Assembly: GCA_964394665.1 (NCBI GenBank)
Contig: CAYMYN010000019.1
Location: 32,997-96,996, forward strand
Length of the DNA: 64,000 nt
Reading direction: 5' to 3'
Source of the DNA: CAYMYN01 sp964394665
GTDB taxonomy: Bacteria; Planctomycetota; UBA1135; GCA-002686595
The notes under the pieces are model-generated. The model ran no database searches, was not told the origin of the DNA, and saw only the letters and a list, made by a program, of their open reading frames with translations. Below are positions 26,603 through 35,064 of the stretch, in pieces (the first letter of the stretch is position 1; each line of letters opens with the position of its first letter). The position numbers and the translations under genes are program-made.

Positions 26603-26640
26603 ACGGGGATCGCCGCCCAAGCCTGGGCAGCGGTCCCCGT
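26603..26640. terminator. Strong hairpin, probable original tRNA terminator
   Basis: ACGGGGA (26603-26609) pairs with TCCCCGT (26634-26640), and the inner arms CGCCGCCCA and TGGGCAGCG continue the stem with one mismatch around an AGCC loop. It follows attR by 7 nt, the same distance as the other hairpin follows the tRNA, so it is probably the terminator the tRNA had before integration. It may also terminate the minus-strand gene that ends at 26670. Confidence 0.65.
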
Positions 26641-26669
26641 TCGTTGGTGCCCCAGGATCGACGCGGCGG

Positions 26670-27956
26670 TCAGGGCACGGCCGGGGCGGAGGTGTCGCGG
26701 ACGAGGAGCGCGGGGTACAGCAGGGGGCGATCGCGGACCGTCGTTGCGCCGACGTCGGTGTCGGCCAGGGTCTGGGCGAGGATCGAGGTGAAGCGATCCT
26801 CGAGCGCGGCCGCGGGGTCGGTGATGGCCGGGTCGGCGAGCAGGAGGTCGTACTCCTCGCGCAGCTCGGCGCGACGGCGGATGCTCGTCCAGCGGCCCTG
26901 GCGGAAGGCGAAGGCCTCCGCGCCCATGAGGCCCGAGCCGGACGCGGGCACGTCGACGTGCTCGGCGAAGGCGTGCGCCGAGCGCACCAGGGCCAGCAGC
27001 CGCGCGGCCCAGAAGGCCCGCTCGATGCCGGCCGCGCAGCACTGCAGGGCCAGCTCGGCGAACTTGAAGTACTCGCTGCCATCCGGGGCGCCGTGGCTGG
27101 CGAGCAGCTGGTGCAGGAAGGGGTCGTGGTGGAAGACGGCCGCGGCGTCGAGCGAGAACTGCTCGAAGGCCCAGGGGAAGAGGTCCTCACCCGCCGGAGT
27201 GAGGTGCGCAGTGTGCAGATCGATGAACAGGCGCGAGACCAGGCCCAGGTCGGCGCGTTGCTGGTTGCTGGGGGGGGCGAATTGCGGCGTGCGCGGGGCC
27301 GGGCGCGCGGGGTCGCTGGCCGTGGGTCCGCGGCCGAAGTCGGCCCGGATCTCGATGCGTTGGAAGAGCATGGAGCTCACGCGGCCCATGGCCTGGCCGT
27401 CCGCCGACGGAATGCGCGCCGGGTCGGTGCGTTCGTCCAGCTCGAGCCAGAACAGGCGCACGCGGTGCTCGATCTCGACCGCGCGCCGGCGCTCGGCCAA
27501 GAGGTCCACCTGCGCGGCGGTGCTGGCCAGCGCCTGCCACTCGGCCGGGGTGCGCGTCTCGACGTGGACCGAGTACTGCTCGAGCTCCCGTTCCCAGAGG
27601 TACCCGAAGGTCCCCAGGCTGTCGCCCGGATCCTCGAGCCACACCGGGACGAGCGCGGGCGTGGACTCTCCGGTCTTGTCGGAGATCCAGATCACGCGCG
27701 CCAGGAGCGGCACCTCGCCCCGACTCGTGACCTCGAGCTGCACCTCGAACTCGGCGCTCACCGTGCCCGGGGCCCAGTGGAACTCGAGACGGGAGTCCTC
27801 GGGCAGACCCGCGAACTCGTGCGCTCCGATGCGCAGCACCACGCTCTCGAAGCGCGTGCGGGTGCCGGCGAAGATCAGCGCCAGGCCCTGGGACACGCCG
27901 GCTCCTGCCGCAAGCGCTCGCCAACGACGCGACAGGCTGCGCTCGCCGTGCTGCAT
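26670..27956 (-). CDS. Unrecognised 428-residue protein of the sigma/kinase operon
   Basis: I do not recognise this protein. It has no signal peptide or membrane helix. The N-terminal 150 residues look beta-rich (FESVVLRIGAHEFAGL, LEFHWAPGTVSAEFEVQLEV), with an aromatic centre (GYLWERELEQYSVHV). The C-terminal 250 residues look helical (LVSRLFIDLHTAHL, YFKFAELALQCCAAG). It overlaps the preceding 120-residue gene as TGATG and ends the operon that starts with the ECF sigma factor. A regulatory or effector role downstream of the kinase is an inference from context only. Confidence 0.7.
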   Translation of the reverse strand: MQHGERSLSRRWRALAAGAGVSQGLALIFAGTRTRFESVVLRIGAHEFAGLPEDSRLEFHWAPGTVSAEFEVQLEVTSRGEVPLLARVIWISDKTGESTPALVPVWLEDPGDSLGTFGYLWERELEQYSVHVETRTPAEWQALASTAAQVDLLAERRRAVEIEHRVRLFWLELDERTDPARIPSADGQAMGRVSSMLFQRIEIRADFGRGPTASDPARPAPRTPQFAPPSNQQRADLGLVSRLFIDLHTAHLTPAGEDLFPWAFEQFSLDAAAVFHHDPFLHQLLASHGAPDGSEYFKFAELALQCCAAGIERAFWAARLLALVRSAHAFAEHVDVPASGSGLMGAEAFAFRQGRWTSIRRRAELREEYDLLLADPAITDPAAALEDRFTSILAQTLADTDVGATTVRDRPLLYPALLVRDTSAPAVP

Positions 27957-28318
27957 CACACGGTTCCCACGCTGAAGTACATCGCCGTGCCGTCCTCCAG
28001 CGTGGCCTTGTAGATGATCGAGCGCGCGTTGGCGTTGTTGCTCCACAACGAGGGGTTCTGGGGGTCGATCTCGTGGTACTGCTCGGGCTTCCAACCGGAG
28101 GTCACGCCGTACACCTCGGGGTCGAGCTGCAGGCCCTTCAGCACCGCGGACGTGTGGATGCTGGCGAGGTCGCGGTCGCGGTCGTCGGTCTGGACGAAGG
28201 AGGTCGGCTGCGCGAGCTGGAGTTTCTCGCAGAAGAAAGCCAACGCGGGCGGGATCGGGTTGTTGACGCCGTTGCCGGCGCTGGGACGGACACGCAGGGA
28301 CTTGGTCGTGACGGCCAT
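27956..28318 (-). CDS. Unrecognised 120-residue protein of the sigma/kinase operon
   Basis: A small soluble protein (MAVTTKSLRVRPSAGNGVNN at the start) with no signal peptide, membrane helix or known motif. It is relatively rich in Asn, Gln and Tyr, and ends in a beta-like segment IIYKATLEDGTAMYFSVGTV. It lies 27 nt after the kinase-FGE gene and its stop overlaps the start of the 428-residue gene, so the pair is co-translated. A kinase substrate or partner of the following protein are both possible; no function is assigned. Confidence 0.7.
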   Translation of the reverse strand: MAVTTKSLRVRPSAGNGVNNPIPPALAFFCEKLQLAQPTSFVQTDDRDRDLASIHTSAVLKGLQLDPEVYGVTSGWKPEQYHEIDPQNPSLWSNNANARSIIYKATLEDGTAMYFSVGTV

Positions 28319-28345
28319 GGGAGGTCTCCTCGATTCCGGGGAACG

Positions 28346-30550
28346 TCAGGGCGCCGCGCTCCGTGCGCAGCGGAAACCCGTCTTGAAGTTGACGTAGCTG
28401 GGCTCGATGCCCATCCAGCCGAAGGTGGCCAGGGTGTGGCCCTTGGTGCCGCCGTCCCAGGCGTGGCCGGCGATCAGCCGGAAGCCCGGACGGGGTTCGA
28501 AGCGCTGCTCGACGCGTTGGGACAAGGGGCTCTCGGTCCACTCCTGAACGTTGCCGAACAGGTGGAAGACGCCCGAGCCGGTGCGCGCCTCGGGGTGCGA
28601 GTCCACGGGCGCCGCGTTGGCGAGGTAGGTCGGCAAACCCTGCGAGTTGGGTTCGTTCGTCAGCGGCCGCGAGGAGTTGCCGCGCAGCTCGCCGAGGGTC
28701 GCGCCCGGCCAGGGGTAGGGCCGGTTCTCGGCCCCGCGCGCCGCGAAGGTCCACTCGGGGAAGGAGGGCAGGCGCTTGCCGCGCCACTCGGCGTAGGCGC
28801 GCGCGTCGAGCCAGCTCACGTTCACAACCGGCAGGGCATCGTGTTCGCCGGGGACGATCGAATCCCAATGCAGGGGCGGGGGATGGGCGCTGGCTTGGAG
28901 GAACTGGCGGTAGTCGGCGTTCGAGACCTCGAAGGCGTCGAGCCAAAAACCCTCGATCTCGAGGTCGAGCCCATTGAGGGGGTTCAAGGGTGCGTTGGGC
29001 TCGCGCAGGGCCAGGGAACCGCCGCGGATCCAGACCATGCCTTCGAACCCTTGGTCGGCCGCGCGCGCGCGCGCCTCGACCTCGAGCACGCGGGCCGCTT
29101 GGGCCTCGCGCGTCAATTCGAGCAGGTCGCCGCGATCGGCTTGCAGAACGAGCCGCAGGTAGCCCGGCTGGGTCCGCACGCCGCGCAGGGGCAAACGACC
29201 CAGGCCGCGAGCCGGGCCCGCGCGGCCGGTGACCGGGTCGATGGCGCGCGCCCAGGCGCTGCCGGCGAGCGGGGCTCCGGTTTCATCCACGAGGCGTGCG
29301 TGGAGCGGGGTCGTGTCGCGCTGCGCCTGGCGGGCGGCGGCCAGGCGCTCGCCCACGACGAGGCCCAGCGCGAGCACCACGAGCAGGAGGAGCGGCACGC
29401 GGCGGCGGCGCACGAAGCGTCGCGCGAGGGCGCTCCAGGCGGGCGGCTTGGCGGCGACGGCCTCGTGGCGCAGGAAGCGCCGCAGGTCCTCGGCCAGGGC
29501 CGCGGCGTCGGCGTAGCGCGCGCCGACGTCCTTGGCCATGGCGGTGGCGCAGATCAAGTCGAGGTCGCGCGGCACGCGCGGGTTGAGCTTGCGCAGCGAC
29601 GCCGGGTCGCGCTGTTGGATCTGGCTGATGACGTCCGCCGAGCTCTTGCCCTCGAAGGGCCGGCGCAGGGTGGCGAGCTCGTACAGCACGACGCCCAGCG
29701 AGTAGACGTCCGTGCGGTGGTCGACCCGCGCCGAGCGCACGCGCGCCTGCTCGGGGCTCATGTAGTGCGGCGTGCCGCGCACTTCGCCGCTGCGCGTGAC
29801 GCTGCCCAGCGAGTCGTCGCGCACCAGGCCGAAGTCGACGAGCTGCGCCTGGCCGTCGGGTTGCAGGAGCAGGTTGCCCGGCTTCACGTCGCGGTGCACC
29901 AGGCCCTGCGTGTGGGCGTAGTGGAGAGCATCGGCGACCTCGGCGCACAGGCGTGCGATCGCCGGGACGTACTCGACCGTGCCGAAACGCGGTAGGAGCG
30001 GGCACTCCTCGGACAGGATGCCCCGCGCGCGCTGCAGCTTGATCTCGCGCGCGAGGTCGTGGCCGGGGACTCGCTCCATGGCGAACCAGTGCGTCTTGCC
30101 CGCCTGGCCATCGGTCAGGACGCGCACGATGCCCGGGTGGCTGAGGCGCGCCGCCGCGCGGGCCTCGCGGTGGAAGCGTTCGACCTCGGCGGGGGTCGTG
30201 GTCAGGGTCTCGACGAAGACCTTGACCGCCACCTCGCGTTCGAGGGACGCCTGGCGCGCCAGGTAGACCACGCCCATGCCGCCGCGGCCGAGCTCGCGCA
30301 GGATCTCGAACTCGCCCAGATGATGGCTCTCGGGCAAGTCCGGGGAGTGGCCCGGGGTCTCGAGGTTGCTGGGCGGCTCGAGGAAATCCGGGTCGACGGC
30401 GAACTCGCGCTCCAAGAGCCGCTCCACCGCGTCCCGCAGGCCCGGATCGCCGGCACAGACCCGGTCGAGGAACGGACCGCGTTCCGCGGGCTCGAGCTCG
30501 AGGGCCTGGCCCACGAGTTCGCGCACCCGTTGCCAGTCGAGCTCAGCCAT
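28346..30550 (-). CDS. Transmembrane Ser/Thr protein kinase with FGE-sulfatase (SUMF1) domain
   Basis: A 734-residue protein. After an N-terminal helical segment common in planctomycete kinases (about 1-60), a Hanks-type kinase domain covers about 79-350: GRGGMGVVYLA loop, AVKVF with Lys110, HRDVKPGNLLL catalytic loop, VDFGLVRDD, and GTPHYMSPEQA. A membrane helix (VPLLLLVVLALGLVVGE) follows near 390. The C-terminal third is a formylglycine-generating-enzyme-like domain (DAFEVSNADYRQFLQ, VVNVSWLDARAYAEWRGKRL, FGNVQEW, KTGFRCARS), expected outside the membrane and often a sensor rather than an enzyme. The start at 30550 overlaps the sigma-factor stop by 8 nt. Confidence 0.93.
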   Translation of the reverse strand: MAELDWQRVRELVGQALELEPAERGPFLDRVCAGDPGLRDAVERLLEREFAVDPDFLEPPSNLETPGHSPDLPESHHLGEFEILRELGRGGMGVVYLARQASLEREVAVKVFVETLTTTPAEVERFHREARAAARLSHPGIVRVLTDGQAGKTHWFAMERVPGHDLAREIKLQRARGILSEECPLLPRFGTVEYVPAIARLCAEVADALHYAHTQGLVHRDVKPGNLLLQPDGQAQLVDFGLVRDDSLGSVTRSGEVRGTPHYMSPEQARVRSARVDHRTDVYSLGVVLYELATLRRPFEGKSSADVISQIQQRDPASLRKLNPRVPRDLDLICATAMAKDVGARYADAAALAEDLRRFLRHEAVAAKPPAWSALARRFVRRRRVPLLLLVVLALGLVVGERLAAARQAQRDTTPLHARLVDETGAPLAGSAWARAIDPVTGRAGPARGLGRLPLRGVRTQPGYLRLVLQADRGDLLELTREAQAARVLEVEARARAADQGFEGMVWIRGGSLALREPNAPLNPLNGLDLEIEGFWLDAFEVSNADYRQFLQASAHPPPLHWDSIVPGEHDALPVVNVSWLDARAYAEWRGKRLPSFPEWTFAARGAENRPYPWPGATLGELRGNSSRPLTNEPNSQGLPTYLANAAPVDSHPEARTGSGVFHLFGNVQEWTESPLSQRVEQRFEPRPGFRLIAGHAWDGGTKGHTLATFGWMGIEPSYVNFKTGFRCARSAAP

Positions 30551-31166
30551 TCTCGAGCTCCGCTTGAAGTTGGAGGCGCGCGGCGGCCCACCAGCGGCGC
30601 GCTTGGCGTTCGGAGATCCCAAGCAACTCGGCGGTCTCCTCCATCGAGTGCCCGCCGAAGAATCGCAGCTCGATCAGCCGCACCGCCTGGGGGTCGCGCG
30701 CCTCGAGGCGTCGGAGCGCCTCCTCGAGCTCCATCAGCCCGCCCGAGCGGGATTCGTAGGCGTCGACCAGGGCCTCGAGTTCGGTGCGCTCGCCACCGTG
30801 CCGGCGCTTGTCCGCGGCCTTGGCGCGCGCGTGGTCGACGAGCACCTGGCGCATCACGCGCGACGCCAGGCGCAGGAAGTGGCGCCTATCGGCCCAGGGG
30901 CGGGAGGCGCCGCGGCACAGGCGCAGGTAGGCCTCGTGCACGAGCGCCGTCGGCTGCAGGGTGTGCTCGGGGCGCTGGTGCTGCATGTGCCCGCGGGCCA
31001 GGTCGCGCAGCTCCCCGTAGAGCAGGGGCAAGAGCTCCGCCTCGGCCCGCGCGTCGCCGCAGTGCAGGCGTCGGAAGAGGCCCTCCAGGGGGTCGGGGTC
31101 GGCGCTCAGGGCAGGATCCTCGCGCGGTGCATGGAGCGGGGGCGGAAGGGGCTCGGCGACGGGCAT
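30543..31166 (-). CDS. ECF-like RNA polymerase sigma factor
   Basis: A 207-residue sigma factor. Region 2 is seen in LLYGELRDLARGHMQHQRPE and VHEAYLRLCRG, with HFLRLASRVMRQVLVDHARA. Region 4 is RFFGGHSMEETAELLGISER with QARRWWAAARLQLQ. This is the group annotated as TIGR02999-type sigma factors, common in Planctomycetes and Acidobacteria and typically paired with a Ser/Thr kinase rather than a classical anti-sigma factor. It overlaps the kinase gene, so phosphorylation of or by this pair is the expected control logic. Confidence 0.9.
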   Translation of the reverse strand: MPVAEPLPPPLHAPREDPALSADPDPLEGLFRRLHCGDARAEAELLPLLYGELRDLARGHMQHQRPEHTLQPTALVHEAYLRLCRGASRPWADRRHFLRLASRVMRQVLVDHARAKAADKRRHGGERTELEALVDAYESRSGGLMELEEALRRLEARDPQAVRLIELRFFGGHSMEETAELLGISERQARRWWAAARLQLQAELENG

Positions 31167-31439
31167 CTCTGCCCTCGAAACGGCGAACGGGCGCGGAAGC
31201 GGACAGTGGGCCGCGGAAAATCACCCCGGGCCTGCGGCCAGGGTCGGCGCGCGCCGTCCGCAGGGCCGCGACGGACGCGCACCCGCTCCCCTCTCTCCCG
31301 GTCGATCGGCCGGGGGCGTCCCCCCGTCCCCGGCAGCAGTATGCGGCTCTCGCGCGGATCGGGGAAGGCGGGCCGCGCCGCCCCAGCCCTGCCGTCCCGG
31401 GCGTGCGACCGAGCTCCGGTGGGGGTAGTTTCGGGCCCC

Positions 31440-33863
31440 ATGGGGCCCTTCGAGCGCGTGGGACCGGGATCGGGGCGGACCCGCGGGCCGGGGCGGCGAG
31501 GGCGCTGGGCGGCCGGGCTGGTCGCCGGCCTGCTGGCCTTCGGCGCGCCCGCGCGGGCCGACGACGGGGGAGCGCCCACGCCCCTCGCGGCCGCGTTGCG
31601 GGCGCGGGTCGAGCGCGCGATCGCGGCCGGAGAGCTGCCCGGCGCGGTGGTCGTGGCGGGCGTCGTGGAGGGCGCGGGCGAACGGCGTCTGGCGTTCGAG
31701 GTCGTCGGCCAGCGGGCGCTCGAGCCCGAGGCGGAGGCCCTCGACGCGGACACGCTCTTCGACCTCGCCTCGCTCACCAAGCCCCTGGCCACGGCCTGCG
31801 CGGTGGCGCTGCTCGTCGAGCGTGGCGCGCTCGCGCTGGACGAGCCGGTCGCGACCTACCTGCCCGCCTTCGCCGCCGCCGGCAAGGGCCGCATCCGCGT
31901 GCGCGACCTGCTGCTGCACCGCGGCGGACTGGCGCCCGCCGACGGGCTCGAGAACTACCGCGAGGGACCCGGACCGGCGCTCGAACGCATCCTCGCCGCC
32001 GCGCCGCGCGGCGAGCCCGGGGCGAGCTTCGTGTACAGCGACCTGGGCTACATCGTGCTCGGCGAGCTGGTGCGCGCCGTCGACGGCCGGGACCTCGATG
32101 CGTTCTGGCGCGCGGAGTTCGCAGCGCCCCTGGGGCTCGCGACGGCGGGCTTCCGTCCCGCGCCCGAGCTCGCGCCGCGCTGCGCGCCCACCGAACGGAC
32201 GACCCCCGGGGGAGCCTTCCTGCGCGGCGTGGTGCACGACCCGCGGGCGCGGGCCCTGGGCGGCGTCGCGGGGCACGCGGGGCTCTTCGCGACCGCAGAG
32301 GAGGTCGCGCGCTGGTGCCGGATGGTGCTCGGCGGCGGGGTCCTGGACGGCCGGCGCGTGTTGGCGCGCGGCAGCGTGGAGGCCATGCTCGCGCCGAGCT
32401 GGTTGCCCGACGGCAGCGGTGGGCGCACGCTGGCCTTCGACGTCGACACGCCCTACGCCTCGGCCCGCGGGAGCCGTTTCCCGCGCGGTCGCTCGCTGGG
32501 GCACACGGGCTTCACCGGCACCTCGCTGTGGCTCGACCCGGGGAGCGGGGCCTATCTCGTGATCCTCGCCAGCCGCCTGCACCCTTCCGGCGAGGGGCGC
32601 GTGCTCGAGCTGCGCCGCGACCTGGCGACCCTCGTGGGCGAGGCGCTGCTCGGTCCGCGCGGCGCCGAGATCCGATCCCGCGCGGGTGAGACGCCGGCGG
32701 ACGCAGGGCGCAAGAGCGCGGCCGCGGAGCGCGCCAGCGTGCGCTGCGGCGTCGACGTGCTGGCGGCGGAGGACTTCGCGCGCCTGCGCGGCCGACGCGT
32801 GGCGCTGCTCACCAACCGCACCGGCGTCGATCGCTCGGGGCGGCGCACGATCGATCTCCTGCACGCCGCCGAGGGCGTCGAGCTCGTGCGCATCCTCTCC
32901 CCCGAGCACGGGCTGGCCGCGGACCAGGAGGGCGCGGTCGACCACGGCCGCGACGCGGCCACGGGCCTCGCGGTCCACAGCCTCTACGGCGCCACCCGGC
33001 GCCCGACCGACGGGATGCTGGCGGACCTCGACGCGGTGCTCTTCGACGTGCAGGACGCCGGCGTGCGCATCTACACCTACGCGACGACCCTGGGCTACCT
33101 GATGGAGGAGTGCGGCCGGCGCGGCGTGCGCGTCGTCGTGCTCGACCGGCCCAACCCGCTGGGGGGCCTGGTCGTCGACGGCCCGCGGGCCGACCCCGAG
33201 CGCCTGGCGTTCATCTCCTACCGCCCGATCCCCTTCGTGCACGGCCTGACGGTGGGGGAGCTGGCGCGCCTCTTCCGCGGTCGCTACGGCGTCGCCTGCG
33301 AGCTCGACGTCGTGCCCCTCGAAGGCTGGTCGCGGGGGATGTCCTTCGCGGACACGGACCTCGGGTGGATCGCGCCCTCGCCGAACCTGCGCACGCCGAC
33401 CCAAGCGATCCTCTACTCCGCCTTGGGCCTGCTCGAGGCGGCCAACGTCTCGGTCGGGCGCGGCACGCCGGCTCCCTTCGAGCGCCTGGGCGCGCCCTGG
33501 ATCGACGGCGAGCTCCTGGCGGCGGCCCTCGAGGGCGCCGGCCTCCCGGGCGTGCGCTTCACGCCCCTCGCCTTCACGCCCGACGAGGCCACCTTCGCTG
33601 GCGAGCGCTGCTCCGGCATCGCCCTGACCCTCACCGACCCGCGCGCCTTCGAGGGCCCGCGCACGGGCTTCACCATCGCTTGGTGGCTCGAGCGCCTCTT
33701 CGCCGACGAGTTCGAGGTCGCGCGCCTGCTCGACCGCGCCCGTTCGTTCGAGGCCTGGCGCGCGCTGCGCCTGGCCACCGATCCGGCCGCCCTCCCGTCC
33801 GTCTGGGCCGCCGACGTGGCGAGTTTCCGCGCCGAGCGCGCCCCGTTCCTCCTGTACGAGTGA
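31440..33863 (+). CDS. Fusion of serine beta-lactamase-fold domain and NamZ (DUF1343) exo-muramidase
   Basis: An 807-residue exported protein. After a signal-like stretch (WAAGLVAGLLAFGAPARAD), residues about 40-410 form a beta-lactamase/penicillin-binding fold with SLTK (Ser111, Lys114), YSD (in FVYSDLGY) and HTG (GHTGFTG). Residues about 430-807 are a DUF1343 domain: VALLTNRTGVD, LSPEHGLAADQEG, FDVQDAGVRIYTY, LDRPNPLGG. DUF1343 enzymes include NamZ, an exo-beta-N-acetylmuramidase of peptidoglycan recycling. The two halves together suggest cell-wall trimming or recycling in the periplasm. TAGTTT at 31426-31431 is a possible -10 just before the ATG. Confidence 0.9.
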   Translation: MGPFERVGPGSGRTRGPGRRGRWAAGLVAGLLAFGAPARADDGGAPTPLAAALRARVERAIAAGELPGAVVVAGVVEGAGERRLAFEVVGQRALEPEAEALDADTLFDLASLTKPLATACAVALLVERGALALDEPVATYLPAFAAAGKGRIRVRDLLLHRGGLAPADGLENYREGPGPALERILAAAPRGEPGASFVYSDLGYIVLGELVRAVDGRDLDAFWRAEFAAPLGLATAGFRPAPELAPRCAPTERTTPGGAFLRGVVHDPRARALGGVAGHAGLFATAEEVARWCRMVLGGGVLDGRRVLARGSVEAMLAPSWLPDGSGGRTLAFDVDTPYASARGSRFPRGRSLGHTGFTGTSLWLDPGSGAYLVILASRLHPSGEGRVLELRRDLATLVGEALLGPRGAEIRSRAGETPADAGRKSAAAERASVRCGVDVLAAEDFARLRGRRVALLTNRTGVDRSGRRTIDLLHAAEGVELVRILSPEHGLAADQEGAVDHGRDAATGLAVHSLYGATRRPTDGMLADLDAVLFDVQDAGVRIYTYATTLGYLMEECGRRGVRVVVLDRPNPLGGLVVDGPRADPERLAFISYRPIPFVHGLTVGELARLFRGRYGVACELDVVPLEGWSRGMSFADTDLGWIAPSPNLRTPTQAILYSALGLLEAANVSVGRGTPAPFERLGAPWIDGELLAAALEGAGLPGVRFTPLAFTPDEATFAGERCSGIALTLTDPRAFEGPRTGFTIAWWLERLFADEFEVARLLDRARSFEAWRALRLATDPAALPSVWAADVASFRAERAPFLLYE

Positions 33864-33890
33864 TTCGCCCCGGCCCCGGCCGCCCCTCCG

Positions 33891-33912
33891 GCGTATGGCC
33901 CGCGTATGGCCT
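33891..33912 (+). repeat. Tandem 11-bp repeat upstream of the selenoprotein candidate
   Basis: GCGTATGGCCC (33891-33901) is followed directly by GCGTATGGCCT (33902-33912), 100 nt before the ATG at 34012. One-helical-turn spacing would suit two adjacent protein-binding half sites, but this is only a pattern. Confidence 0.4.
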
Positions 33913-34011
33913 GCGACGGGGCGGCCAGAGGCGGGGCTGCCCTGGCGGCGAGTGCGTTCGCCTGGCAGGATGCCCTTCCCACACGGGCGACCCCCGCACC
34001 GGAGATCCTTC

Positions 34012-34962
34012 ATGAACCTGACCCGAACCCTGTTGGCGCCGGCCCTGCTCGTCGCCCTGTCCCTGGCCGCACCGGCCCAGGACGTCGGCTCGAGCATCGG
34101 CACGCTCGAGCTCAGCGACTTCGCGCAGACCGAGGCCAAGTCCTACGACGACTTCGTCGGCCGCGCGGTCCTGCTCGAGTTCTTCGCGTACTGGTGAGGC
34201 CCCTGCGGAACGGCGGTCCCCAAGGCGAACGAACTCCACCGGGAGTACGAGAGCAAGGGGCTGTCGATCATCGGCGTGACCGGTGAAGGCAAGGGTGACA
34301 CCGAGAAATGGATCGAGAGCAAAGGGGCCAAGTACCCCTACGCCTACGACAAGGGCGGCAAGATCCAGAGCTTCTTCGGCGTGAGCGGCATCCCGCACGC
34401 CGTGCTGATCGACGCCACCGGCACGGTGGTGTGGAAGGGGCATCCGAGCAGCCTGCCCACGGACGTGCTCGAGAAGAGCCTCGCGGGGGCGCTCACCGAG
34501 CCCCTGTGGGCCTGGCCCGACTCGGCGCGCAAGGTGCGCCAGGCGGTGCAGAAGCGCCAGTTCTCCAAGGCCATCGAGGAGGCCCGCGCCCTGGGCGAGG
34601 GTGGATCCGCGATCGCCACGGCCCTCGAGAGCCTGGTCCAGGGTCGTCTGGCGGGCCTCAAGGCCGCGGCCGAGAGCGGGGATTGGTTCTCCGTCGAAGA
34701 ACGCGGCAAGAGCATGGAGAAGGAGTTCTCCGGCCTGCCCGCGGTCGACGAGATCAAGGTCCTGCTCGCGCGCCTCAAGGACGATCGGCAGGCGCAGGCC
34801 GTGCTGACCGCGCAGAAGGAGGTCCGGCGCCTGATGGGAGGCCGGATCAAGAAGGGCGACATCCCGCGCATCGAGAAACGCCTGGGCGAGATCGTCGCCC
34901 AGTTCCCCGCCACCGGGGCGGCTCGGGACGCGGAGCGCGCGCTGACCGACCTGAAGAAGTGA
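34012..34962 (+). CDS. Secreted thioredoxin-like selenoprotein (Sec-Gly-Pro-Cys active site)
   Basis: A 316-residue protein if TGA at 34195-34197 is read as selenocysteine 62. A signal peptide (MNLTRTLLAPALLVALSLAA) is followed by a TlpA/thioredoxin-like domain. The sequence runs VLLEFFAYW, then TGA, then GPCGTAVPKANELH, so TGA sits exactly at the first active-site Cys of W-C-G-P-C. The frame continues unbroken through the rest of the fold (LSIIGVTGEGKGD, GVSGIPHAVLIDATG with the cis-proline, VVWKGHP) and a helical, lysine-rich C-terminal domain (about 165-316). GGAG at 34001-34004 supports the ATG. Alternatives are a TGC-to-TGA mutation or sequence error, less likely given the exact position. 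No sel genes are in this window. Confidence 0.75.
34201..34225 (+). promoter_or_regulatory. Candidate bacterial SECIS hairpin
   Basis: Starting 4 nt after the in-frame TGA, an imperfect stem can form: CC/GG (34201-34202 with 34224-34225), TG/CA, GGA/TCC (34207-34209 with 34217-34219), and a closing C-G around a GGC loop at 34212-34214. A G-containing apical loop close behind the UGA is what SelB recognises. The loop is about 14 nt away, slightly nearer than usual, and mismatches interrupt the stem, so this needs a folding test. Confidence 0.35.
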
Positions 34963-35000
34963 CGGGCGGTCCCGGACCGTCCGCCCCCGCCCAAGTCGAG

Positions 35001-35036
35001 CGACCCGGGCCTCCGCCATGGCGGGGGTCCGGGTCG
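35001..35036. terminator. Bidirectional terminator hairpin between convergent genes
   Basis: CGACCCGG at 35001-35008 pairs with CCGGGTCG at 35029-35036, and inner CCGCC/GGCGG arms flank an AT-containing loop. It sits between the selenoprotein candidate (ending 34962) and the SUF operon end (35065). No clear T-run. Confidence 0.55.
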
Positions 35037-35064
35037 CGTCCGTGGTGCGCTCGGTGCGCGCGGC

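Noticed and set aside
34195..34197. TGA as a genuine stop, giving a short secreted 61-residue peptide plus a separate downstream gene
   Set aside because: The fold is continuous across the TGA, and the downstream part lacks a good start and half the thioredoxin core. Sec recoding explains the data better.
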